From contig CAXMST010000164.1 of the NCBI GenBank assembly GCA_964196325.1, forward strand, positions 1-11,202: a stretch of 11,202 bases of DNA. The letters are read 5' to 3'. The position numbers were made by a program, and so were the translations under genes. Each line of letters opens with the position of its first letter. Position 1 is the stretch's first letter. The notes below the pieces were generated by a model, which did not search any database, was not told where the DNA came from, and was given only the letters and a program-made list of their open reading frames with translations. Below, one piece after another: positions 1 to 5,560 of this stretch. The DNA comes from CAXMST01 sp964196325. Lineage in GTDB: Bacteria; Actinomycetota; Thermoleophilia; Solirubrobacterales; 70-9.

Positions 1-642
1 GACGAGATCGGGGTGCGCTCTCATCAGCTGGCGCATCGGGCGACCGAAGAGGGTCGCTTTGAACGCGAGATCGTGCCGTTCACGGTCAACGGCGACACCT
101 ACGCCACCGATCAGGGGATCCGTCCGGGAACCACGATCGAAAAGCTTGCCGAGCTGAAGCCCGTCTTCAAGGAGGACGGCAAGATCACCGCCGGTAACTC
201 CTCGCAGATCTCCGACGGTGCGGCGGCGGTGCTGCTGATGACCGCTGAGAAGGCGAAGGAGCTCGGGCTCACCCCGCGGGCGCGGATCGTCGATCAGACC
301 ACGGTTGGTGTGGACCCCGTGATCATGCTGACCGGACCGATTCCCGCGACCGAACGGATCCTCGACCGCAACGGGATGACGATCGACGACATCGACCTGA
401 TCGAGATCAACGAGGCCTTCGCCTCCGTGGTCGGCGCCTGGCGGCGCGAGCACAACCCGGACATGGATCGGGTCAACGTGAACGGCGGGGCGATCGCCCT
501 CGGCCACCCGCTCGGCTCGACGGGCGCCCGGCTGATGACCACCCTGCTGCACGAGATGGAGCGCTCCGACAAGGAGGTCGGCCTGGTCACGATGTGCTGC
601 GGTGGCGGGCTCGGTACGGGCACACTGATCGAGCGCGTCTGA
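1..642 (+). CDS. Thiolase (acetyl-CoA C-acyltransferase), 5'-truncated by the window edge
   Basis: This is the C-terminal 213 residues of a thiolase, open in frame from the first base, so the real start lies upstream. About 180-190 residues are missing relative to the usual ~390-400, including the nucleophilic cysteine. The C-terminal catalytic elements are all visible: NEAF at residues 137-140 of the visible part, the GHPLG histidine at 169, and the CCGGG motif whose first cysteine (199) is the usual acid/base residue. The family cleaves 3-ketoacyl-CoA with CoA, or runs in reverse to condense acetyl-CoA; the full motif set favours an active enzyme in beta-oxidation or a related acyl/sterol side-chain pathway. 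A GTG at 13 is internal to the conserved fold and is not the start. The gene converges on the minus-strand hydrolase gene, with 21 bases between their stops. Substrate class cannot be fixed from this half; a degradative FadA/FadA5-like type is possible. Confidence 0.93.
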   Translation, partial: DEIGVRSHQLAHRATEEGRFEREIVPFTVNGDTYATDQGIRPGTTIEKLAELKPVFKEDGKITAGNSSQISDGAAAVLLMTAEKAKELGLTPRARIVDQTTVGVDPVIMLTGPIPATERILDRNGMTIDDIDLIEINEAFASVVGAWRREHNPDMDRVNVNGGAIALGHPLGSTGARLMTTLLHEMERSDKEVGLVTMCCGGGLGTGTLIERV

Positions 643-645
643 AGC

Positions 646-658
646 CCGGCCCCGCCGG
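646..658. terminator. Short GC hairpin between convergent genes
   Basis: A perfect inverted repeat CCGGC-ccc-GCCGG lies in the 21-base gap between the thiolase stop (640-642) and the stop of the minus-strand hydrolase gene (664-666). Being symmetric it could fold in transcripts from either side. No T-tract follows on either strand, so intrinsic termination is a weak inference; in DNA this GC-rich such stems also arise by chance. Confidence 0.25.
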
Positions 659-663
659 CAGCT

Positions 664-1326
664 CTAGTCGAAGCTCGCGGCGAGTGCCGCGAGCTGCGCG
701 GGGTCGCGTAGAGGGGGACCGTGGCCTGGGCAGACGAGGCTTGGCTCGAGCGCTGCGAGCTTGCGGATCGAGTCGCGGTTCTGGGCGGGGTCGAGCGTGA
801 ACAGCGCCGGCGGCTCACAGACCCGGGTGCGTCCGGTGCGCAGGTCGACGTTGTTGATCACGTCGCCGCAGATCGCGACGCGGTCGGAGTCGCGGAAGTA
901 GATCACCTCACCTGGCGCGTGTCCGGGCGCGTGAATGACGCGGAAGCCGGCGACCTCGTCGCCCTCACCCAGGACGCGTTCGACGGGGTAGGGGGGTCCC
1001 GCCCAGGCCGCCGCGATCATTCGGTTCAATGGAACCGAGGCGTGGGCCTGCTGCACCGGGGCTCGCCCCTCCATTGCCGCGACGTCATCGGCATGGCAGG
1101 CAAGCGGCACGCCGCGGGCCTCGCAGACCGCTTTGGCGACGCCCTGATGGTCGGGGTGACAATGGGTCAACGCGACCAGCGACAGCGGCCGGCTCTCGAT
1201 CTGGCGCATGACTCGCCTCCGCGCCAACTTCGTCGCGGCATCGATCAGGACGTCCTCGATCATGTAGACGTTGATCGCGTTATTGAAGCCGTTGAGCTGC
1301 TCGACGCCCGGTGCGAGCTGCTTCAT
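664..1326 (-). CDS. Metallo-beta-lactamase-fold hydrolase
   Basis: A 220-residue cytoplasmic protein of the MBL superfamily, of glyoxalase II-like size. The metal-binding set is complete: THCHPDH at 54-60 (H55, H57, D59, H60), HAPGH with H136, CGD with D155, and PGHG with H202. Such enzymes usually bind two metal ions and hydrolyse thioesters, lactones or similar bonds; the substrate here is unknown. The N-terminus (VEQLNGF..NAINVYMIED) is the usual first beta strand, so the ATG start fits. That ATG overlaps the TGA of the upstream methyltransferase (ATGA, 1323-1326), and no strong ribosome binding site precedes it, so translation is probably coupled. It is the last gene of the four-gene minus-strand operon and converges on the thiolase gene. 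Glutathione is normally absent in actinobacteria, so a true glyoxalase II role is unlikely. Confidence 0.92.
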   Translation of the reverse strand: MKQLAPGVEQLNGFNNAINVYMIEDVLIDAATKLARRRVMRQIESRPLSLVALTHCHPDHQGVAKAVCEARGVPLACHADDVAAMEGRAPVQQAHASVPLNRMIAAAWAGPPYPVERVLGEGDEVAGFRVIHAPGHAPGEVIYFRDSDRVAICGDVINNVDLRTGRTRVCEPPALFTLDPAQNRDSIRKLAALEPSLVCPGHGPPLRDPAQLAALAASFD

Positions 1327-2099
1327 TGCGGCCGCCGCCCACCGACGAACTGGGCGAAGCCCGCGACCCGAAGATGCACATCGGTGAAGCCCTGGCGCTC
1401 GAGGTGGCCGACGATCTCCTCACGCTCGAACAGCCGCAGGGCGACGGCCCGCTCGACCAGCGGCTTCAGCGCCGGTGGCGTGATCCCGCGGCGGACCGAG
1501 GTCATCAGGGCGATCCGCCCACCCGGCGCCAGCGTGCGGGTCATCTCGTCGATCGCCGCGAACGGGTCGGCGAATAGATAGAGGGCCGCGAAGCAGCAGA
1601 CCCCGTCGAAGCTGCCGTCGGCGAACGGCAGGTCGTCGGCCTCCGCCCTGACCAGGGCGAGGTTGTCGAGCCCCTCCCGCTGGGCTTTCTCGGCGCCCCG
1701 GCTCAGCATGGTCGGCGATACGTCCACTCCGACCGCGAGCCCGTCGGTGCCGAGCGAGCGGGCGAACGACCTCGTGAAGTTGCAGGGTCCGCAGGCGAGG
1801 TCGAGGACCTGCTGGCCTGGGGCCAGCCCGAGCAGCTGCCCCGCGATGCGGATCTCGTCCTCCATGCTGGGGCCGCCCAGGCCCTTGAACAGACGGCCCC
1901 ATGCCGGGCGCCAGTAGCGCTCGTAGACGGCCGGCAGCGCCTTGGTCAACATCAGGTCCTGGGTGCGACCTGTGCTCTCGACCGGCTCGGTGAGCAGATC
2001 GAGGTATCCGCCTCGGCCTTTGGACCCGTCGCGAAGCTCCGGTCTGACCAGCCTGAGCGCGCGCTCGGCTGCCGTCCCCATTTGCGCCTGCTCCAGCAT
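1323..2099 (-). CDS. Class I SAM-dependent methyltransferase
   Basis: A 258-residue protein with a Rossmann methyltransferase domain from about residue 80. SAM-binding motif I is VLDLACGPCNF (98-108), the motif II acidic strand is VGVDVSPTML (123-132), then EADDLPFADGSFDGV (153-167) and the post-motif LAPGGRI (190-196). The N-terminal segment contains GYLDLL (31-36), followed by MLTKALPAVYERYWRP (50-65). Methyltransferases with this YLDLL..YERYWRP arrangement often carry a Trm112-like cysteine zinc site ahead of it; no cysteine pair is present here, so that part looks degenerate. The methyl acceptor (small molecule, quinone/lipid or RNA) cannot be told. The ATG at 2099 has AGGG only two bases away; an ATG at 2081 (residue 7) has GGAG nine bases upstream and is an equally good start. 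The gene sits 4 bases after the small unknown gene and overlaps the MBL hydrolase gene by ATGA. Confidence 0.9.
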   Translation of the reverse strand: MLEQAQMGTAAERALRLVRPELRDGSKGRGGYLDLLTEPVESTGRTQDLMLTKALPAVYERYWRPAWGRLFKGLGGPSMEDEIRIAGQLLGLAPGQQVLDLACGPCNFTRSFARSLGTDGLAVGVDVSPTMLSRGAEKAQREGLDNLALVRAEADDLPFADGSFDGVCCFAALYLFADPFAAIDEMTRTLAPGGRIALMTSVRRGITPPALKPLVERAVALRLFEREEIVGHLERQGFTDVHLRVAGFAQFVGGRRPQ

Positions 2100-2103
2100 G
2101 TCC

Positions 2104-2355
2104 CTACAGCGCGCTGCCTGGACCGGGTCCGCGAGGATCGCCGCTGTTGGCGGCCAGGGACATCAGGCGGGGGATCTGCGCCTCTCCCTCGAGGCGGGCC
2201 GGGTCATCAGCAGGCAGACCCGCGATCAGGCGCTCGATCCGATTGCGAATCTGCAGCGCGAAATGGGGGGTCGAGGGGCCGGCGAGCGCCCGAATGTCAG
2301 CCGCGGTGACCCGTCGGGAGGGGTCGAGATACTCGGCGCTCTCTGCTTCGCTCAT
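2104..2355 (-). CDS. Small protein of unknown function (83 aa)
   Basis: I do not recognise this protein. It is predicted soluble, without a signal peptide or membrane segment. The first ~55 residues are mixed and look like a folded helical unit: MSEAESAEYLDPSRRVTAAD, then a segment with TPHFALQIRNRIERLI. The tail (LAANSGDPRGPGPGSAL) is Gly/Pro-rich and probably disordered. The case for a real gene is positional: it fills the space between the CWB2-like gene (28-base gap) and the methyltransferase gene (4-base gap) on the same strand with no competing frame, and its composition is like a normal protein rather than the Arg/Ser-rich look of shadow frames. No clear Shine-Dalgarno precedes the ATG at 2355. 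It may act with the methyltransferase or the membrane protein, but nothing in the sequence says how. Confidence 0.68.
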   Translation of the reverse strand: MSEAESAEYLDPSRRVTAADIRALAGPSTPHFALQIRNRIERLIAGLPADDPARLEGEAQIPRLMSLAANSGDPRGPGPGSAL

Positions 2356-2383
2356 CAGTTGGCTCGGAGCCTATCGCCCCTGC

Positions 2384-3931
2384 TCAGACGTCGCCGGCCT
2401 CGGCCTCGGCATCGGCAGGTGCCTGATCGCCGCCGCCGAGATCCTCGCTGCCGGCTCCGGGCTGGATCTGCTCGAGCTGAGTCAGGGCGTCGATCTCGGT
2501 CTGCATCTCGGCCGAGATCGCGCTCTCATCCCCGAGTAGCCAGACGTGGTTGTACACGGCCCTGGTGGGGTCGGTGCTGAACCCCGGCTTGGTGTCGAGG
2601 AGGAAGTCGGCGAGGGCTTCAGGGAGCAGCTCAGCGGAGTCGGTCACCAGCAGCGGTCCGGGCTTGCCGCCGGCTGCCAGAGGCGCCGCCGCCGCCGCGT
2701 CGGCCGGCCTGGCGGTGTTGGCAATGCTGAATCCGTGCCCGGGGTCGATGATGTTCCAGCCGAAGCTCCCGTCGACGAAGCGGGCGAACTCGATTGCGTT
2801 CTCGACCGGATCCTCGGCGCCGACCCGTACCGCCTTGCCGGCAAGCTCTCCGAGGCGGCGCTCGGCCTGCTCACCGATCACCGACTCGGGCCCGAGCACG
2901 TAGACCTCTGCGTTCGGGTGGCGCTCGATCAACTCGATCGTCGCCTCGGGTACCTCGTCGCCATCAGCGAATGCGATCGGGTCCCCCGAGCGTGCCGCCC
3001 ACGCGGCTGCCGGCATCGAGTACTCCGCCTGCTCGGCCGAGACGACCAGGATGTGGGAGGGGTTGGGGCGACCGCTGAGCAGCCCACGTTGGCGGTCGAT
3101 CTGCTTCGCGATGGTGGCGGGGTCGGCGTCGTCGATCTCGACCGTCTCGAGGCCCAGGGGGGTGGCGACGCCACCGATCGCGACAGCCTGGACGCCCTCG
3201 GCGCCGGGCAGCTCGACGGCCTCGATCGCGGCCAGCGCGGCCGCCGTGACGCCCGGGATCTCACCGCCTTCTCCGAGCAGGATCGGTGCGCGCAGTGGGT
3301 CCGCGGCAAGCGAGCTCGCGGCGAGCGAGGCCTGCCAGGAATCGGCCGGGGCGATCACGACCAGCCGTGCGGCGCCCCCGTTTGTAAACGATGCGGTCGC
3401 GATCCCGGCGGCGTCATCGGTCGGGTCGACTCCCGCGATCCGGGTCGTGTTCTGAGTGACGACGGCCGGTGCGACGGCCTGCTCGCTGGAATCAGGCTCG
3501 GGCAGCTCATCGATGACAACGCTTGGCGCCACCGCGGGTAGCGGGCCCCGCTCTGTGTCCGAGCCCGAGAACAGCCCGTAGCCGATCGCGATGCCGCCGC
3601 CGAGCACCGCCAGGAGCCCGGCCGCGAGCGCGAGGCGGTGCCGCCGGCCGCTCCGGGTATCGCCGCTCTTTGTCGGGGCGGGTGCCGGCGGTGGGGTCGG
3701 CGTCGGGATCGGGTGTGCGGGGGGTGGGGGGGCCGCCGCTGCGGGCGGCATCGCAGCAACCGGTGGCGCAGGTTGCCGGGGCGGGGCGGCTGGGGCCTTT
3801 GGGGCCGGGGTCGAGCCCGTTACGCGTGGCCGCCGCCAGGGCGGCCTGGTCCGTCTGAACATCGGGCCAGTCTTGCGTACGGGCGGCATCGGCATCGGCA
3901 TCCCGGAGGCGGGCTCGCCGCGAGCGTCCAC
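2384..3931 (-). CDS. Membrane-anchored, proline-rich protein with CWB2-like extracytoplasmic region
   Basis: A 515-residue single-pass membrane protein. Residues 1-37 are basic (KTGPMFRRTRPPWRRPR), 38-88 are a Pro/Ala-rich low-complexity linker, and 99-121 form one hydrophobic helix (LALAAGLLAVLGGGIAIGYG). The rest should lie outside the membrane. From about 160 it resembles cell-wall-binding repeat 2 (CWB2, PF04122) proteins: TRIAGVDPTDDAAGIATASF at 163-182 matches the usual TRI.G.DR..TA..IA pattern, and there are repeated VxxxG.....I strands (VQAVAIGG 247-254, VYVLGPESVIG 343-353, VWLLGDESAIS 463-473). The acidic tail (496-515) is probably disordered. CWB2 domains bind anionic wall polymers in Firmicutes; here the role is unknown. 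The start is uncertain: GTG at 3931 has no clear ribosome binding site, and in-frame ATGs at 3901, 3895 and 3889 would shorten it by 10-14 residues. It is the first gene of the minus-strand operon. Confidence 0.85.
   Translation of the reverse strand: MDARGEPASGMPMPMPPVRKTGPMFRRTRPPWRRPRVTGSTPAPKAPAAPPRQPAPPVAAMPPAAAAPPPPAHPIPTPTPPPAPAPTKSGDTRSGRRHRLALAAGLLAVLGGGIAIGYGLFSGSDTERGPLPAVAPSVVIDELPEPDSSEQAVAPAVVTQNTTRIAGVDPTDDAAGIATASFTNGGAARLVVIAPADSWQASLAASSLAADPLRAPILLGEGGEIPGVTAAALAAIEAVELPGAEGVQAVAIGGVATPLGLETVEIDDADPATIAKQIDRQRGLLSGRPNPSHILVVSAEQAEYSMPAAAWAARSGDPIAFADGDEVPEATIELIERHPNAEVYVLGPESVIGEQAERRLGELAGKAVRVGAEDPVENAIEFARFVDGSFGWNIIDPGHGFSIANTARPADAAAAAPLAAGGKPGPLLVTDSAELLPEALADFLLDTKPGFSTDPTRAVYNHVWLLGDESAISAEMQTEIDALTQLEQIQPGAGSEDLGGGDQAPADAEAEAGDV
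3705..3732 (+). repeat. G-run cluster matching a G-quadruplex pattern
   Basis: GGG-atc-GGG-tgtgc-GGGGGG-t-GGGGGGG meets the pattern of four runs of at least three G with loops of 1-7 bases. It lies on the plus strand, the template strand of the CWB2-like gene, and is a by-product of the Pro-rich linker (CCN codons). The G6 and G7 runs could slip in replication. Confidence 0.45.
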
Positions 3932-3941
3932 GACAGTCCGG

Positions 3942-3947
3942 TAAACT
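3942..3947 (+). promoter_or_regulatory. Candidate -10 element for the acyl-CoA dehydrogenase gene
   Basis: TAAACT fits the TAnnnT pattern of actinobacterial sigma-A -10 boxes. It would start transcription near 3953-3955, inside the inverted repeat at 3951-3964. No good -35 hexamer lies upstream. On the opposite strand a TTGACT (3965 to 3960) could be a -35 for the minus-strand operon, but I found no matching -10. Confidence 0.3.
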
Positions 3948-3950
3948 GGC

Positions 3951-3964
3951 TGACTGACCAGTCA
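3951..3964. promoter_or_regulatory. Inverted repeat TGACTG-AC-CAGTCA, probable repressor operator
   Basis: Perfect 6-bp arms with a 2-base spacer lie in the divergent region between the CWB2-like gene (GTG at 3931) and the acyl-CoA dehydrogenase gene (ATG at 4047). The size, symmetry and TGAC/GTCA half-sites are typical of TetR-family regulators, which often control acyl-CoA metabolism genes and respond to acyl-CoA ligands. The site directly follows a TAAACT -10 candidate for the plus gene and overlaps a TTGACT -35-like hexamer on the minus strand, so one bound repressor could affect both directions. The regulator gene is not in the window. The repeat is seen directly; the TetR assignment is inference. 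Confidence 0.55.
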
Positions 3965-4031
3965 ATCGACGGAAGGCTGGGGGCAGCGAGCGTCCGGGTG
4001 GGAGCGAGTCGCGCGTCTGGTTCTCGACAGT

Positions 4032-4037
4032 GGGAGG
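4032..4037 (+). promoter_or_regulatory. Ribosome binding site of the acyl-CoA dehydrogenase gene
   Basis: GGGAGG lies nine bases upstream of the ATG at 4047. This is a strong Shine-Dalgarno and supports that start, leaving a leader of about 90 bases after the proposed promoter. Confidence 0.7.
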
Positions 4038-4046
4038 CATCTAGAG

Positions 4047-5375
4047 ATGAATTTCGGACTGAACGACGAGCAACTCGAGTGGAAGCAGCGTTGCCGCACC
4101 TTTGCCCGCGAGGTGATCCGCCCGGTGGCACCGATCCACGACGCCGACGAGAGCACCCCGTGGGAGGTCATGCGAGAGGCCCATAAGCAGGGCCTCGCCG
4201 GCCTCGCGATGATCGAGCGCAGCGGCACCGATCCGGAGGGCCAACTCGGGGCGATTCACGCCGAGGAGATGCACTGGGGCTGCGCGGGGATCGCCCTCGC
4301 AGTCTCGGGATCCGGTCTCGCCGCCGCCGGCCTCGCTGCCTCCGGTACGTCGGAGCAGATCGCCCGTTGGGTCCCCGAGTGTCTCGGGGTCGGCGATGAG
4401 GTCAGGGTCGGGGCTTACGCGGTAACTGAGCCTGCGGCCGGCAGCGACGTCAAGAGCCTGCGGACCACGGCCACGCGCGACGGCGACGAGTGGGTCGTAA
4501 ACGGGACCAAGGTGTTCATCACCAACGGCGGCATCGCCGACGTCAACGTGGTCGTCGCCACGGTCGATCCCGAGCTCGGACACCGGGGCCAGGCTTCCTT
4601 TGTGGTTCCCAAGGGATCGCCGGGCTTCGAGATGGGCAACAAGGAGAGCAAGCTCGGGATCCGCGCATCTCAGACCTCGGAGCTGATCTTCGAGGACTGC
4701 CGGATTCCGCTTGATCACCTGCTCGGCGGCATCGACAAGCTGGAGAAGAAGCTGGCCCGGGCCCGATCCGGCGAGTCCAGCGGCCGGGCCTCGAATGCAC
4801 TGGCGACCTTCGAGCTGACCCGCCCGATAGTGGGGGCCTCAGCGATCGGGATTGCGCAGGCGGCCTATGAATGGACGCTGGAGTATCTGCTAGGGGACGA
4901 GCCCGGCAGCGATCCACTGGCCGAATGGCTCGATCAGAGCTCGACCGCCGGACGGCCGTTGCGGGAGAGCCAGCGCGTCCAGCAGGTCCTCGCCGACGTC
5001 GCGACCGAGATCGAGGCGGCGCGCCTGCTCGTGCAGCGCGCCTCGTGGATGGGACGCTCGGGGATCCCGATGGCCGGGGGCCAGGGCTCGATGTCGAAGC
5101 TCAAGGCAGGCGACGTGGCAATGTGGGCGACGACCTTGCTGATGGATCTGGTCGGCCCCGCGGCAGCCAGCTCGCCGCTGGAGAAGTGGTTCCGCGACGC
5201 CAAGATCTACCAGCTGTTCGAGGGCACCGCGCAGGTCCAGCGCCTGGTGATCTCACGGATGCAGATCGGCGAGTATCGGGAGCGGATGCAGGAGGCTCAG
5301 CAGGTGATGGCCGCGGCCGAGAGCGCCGCACAGAGCCAGGCGGGCACCCGCGAGCCGGCCCTGGCTCTCGGCTGA
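4047..5375 (+). CDS. Acyl-CoA dehydrogenase family flavoprotein with two insertions
   Basis: A 442-residue FAD-dependent acyl-CoA dehydrogenase homologue. The N-terminal helical domain starts LNDEQLEWKQRCRTFAREVI. The middle domain has the first family signature YAVTEPAAGSD (124-134) and the strand WVVNGTKVFITNG (149-161). The C-terminal helical domain ends with RDAKIYQLFEGTAQVQRLVISR (383-404), in which E392 sits at the position of the catalytic base of medium-chain enzymes. It is about 60 residues longer than the usual ~380. The excess lies at ~231-255 (a Lys/Arg/Ser-rich stretch after HLLGG) and ~283-305 (an acidic loop), plus a Gln/Ala-rich tail. The second insertion falls where most family members have the ER.QFG.PI segment that touches FAD, and that motif is not recognisable here. 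Substrate is unknown. The gene is divergent from the CWB2-like operon and its promoter probably carries an operator at 3951-3964. Confidence 0.9.
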   Translation: MNFGLNDEQLEWKQRCRTFAREVIRPVAPIHDADESTPWEVMREAHKQGLAGLAMIERSGTDPEGQLGAIHAEEMHWGCAGIALAVSGSGLAAAGLAASGTSEQIARWVPECLGVGDEVRVGAYAVTEPAAGSDVKSLRTTATRDGDEWVVNGTKVFITNGGIADVNVVVATVDPELGHRGQASFVVPKGSPGFEMGNKESKLGIRASQTSELIFEDCRIPLDHLLGGIDKLEKKLARARSGESSGRASNALATFELTRPIVGASAIGIAQAAYEWTLEYLLGDEPGSDPLAEWLDQSSTAGRPLRESQRVQQVLADVATEIEAARLLVQRASWMGRSGIPMAGGQGSMSKLKAGDVAMWATTLLMDLVGPAAASSPLEKWFRDAKIYQLFEGTAQVQRLVISRMQIGEYRERMQEAQQVMAAAESAAQSQAGTREPALALG

Positions 5376-5415
5376 GGCCGCCCAAGCCGCGGGGCAAGTC
5401 CGCTTGCGCGACGCT

Positions 5416-5431
5416 TGCAATTGATCTTGCA
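5416..5431. repeat. CTTGCA direct repeats / TGCAA-N6-TTGCA inverted repeat
   Basis: CTTGCA occurs at 5414-5419 and 5426-5431, exactly 12 bases apart, and the same bases form an inverted repeat TGCAA-ttgatc-TTGCA at 5416-5431. Related copies are CTTGCG at 5403-5408 and CTTGCAG at 5467-5473. This could be a protein binding site for control of the M23 peptidase gene. The repeats are seen directly; function is inferred. Confidence 0.4.
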
Positions 5432-5447
5432 CGAGCCGCCACTTGGG

Positions 5448-5465
5448 CCTTTTCCCTGCAAAAGG
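5448..5465 (+). terminator. Hairpin CCTTTT-ccctgc-AAAAGG, possible terminator
   Basis: Six perfect base pairs close a six-base loop, 73 bases after the acyl-CoA dehydrogenase stop. No T-run follows, so it is at best a weak or factor-assisted terminator. It could also belong to the regulatory region of the next gene. Confidence 0.3.
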
Positions 5466-5521
5466 GCTTGCAGCAGGTATGAAGTATGTTAAGAAACGCT
5501 CGTAATAGGCCCTCACCCTGC

Positions 5522-5527
5522 TAGGCT
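5522..5527 (+). promoter_or_regulatory. Candidate -10 element for the M23 peptidase gene
   Basis: TAGGCT matches TAnnnT and would start transcription near 5534, about 27 bases before the ATG at 5561. No convincing -35 is seen. TATGTT at 5485-5490 is an alternative. Confidence 0.28.
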
Positions 5528-5560
5528 GCTGCGCTCTTGGGTGCCTGGGGGCACGAGATC

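Larger units (their letters stand above)
5376..5560. other. Intergenic region upstream of the M23 peptidase gene
   Basis: These 185 bases hold no gene I can support and are visibly richer in A/T than their surroundings. They contain four (G/T)CTTGC copies, an inverted repeat TGCAA-N6-TTGCA, a CCTTTT/AAAAGG hairpin and two TAnnnT -10-like hexamers (TATGTT at 5485-5490, TAGGCT at 5522-5527). Cell-wall hydrolase genes in actinobacteria are often preceded by a c-di-AMP (ydaO) riboswitch; I looked for its conserved segments and did not see them. Confidence 0.6.

Noticed and set aside
721..1581. Plus-strand open frame (286 codons) across the MBL hydrolase and methyltransferase genes
   Set aside because: It crosses the boundary of two well-supported minus-strand genes and encodes a low-information Asp/Arg/Val-rich product.
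2546..3541. Plus-strand open frame (331 codons) opposite the CWB2-like gene
   Set aside because: No motifs, Gly/Asp/Arg-rich, and the minus frame has a membrane helix and CWB2-like pattern.
5376..5560. c-di-AMP (ydaO) riboswitch upstream of the cell-wall hydrolase gene
   Set aside because: Expected by gene context in actinobacteria, but none of its conserved segments were seen.
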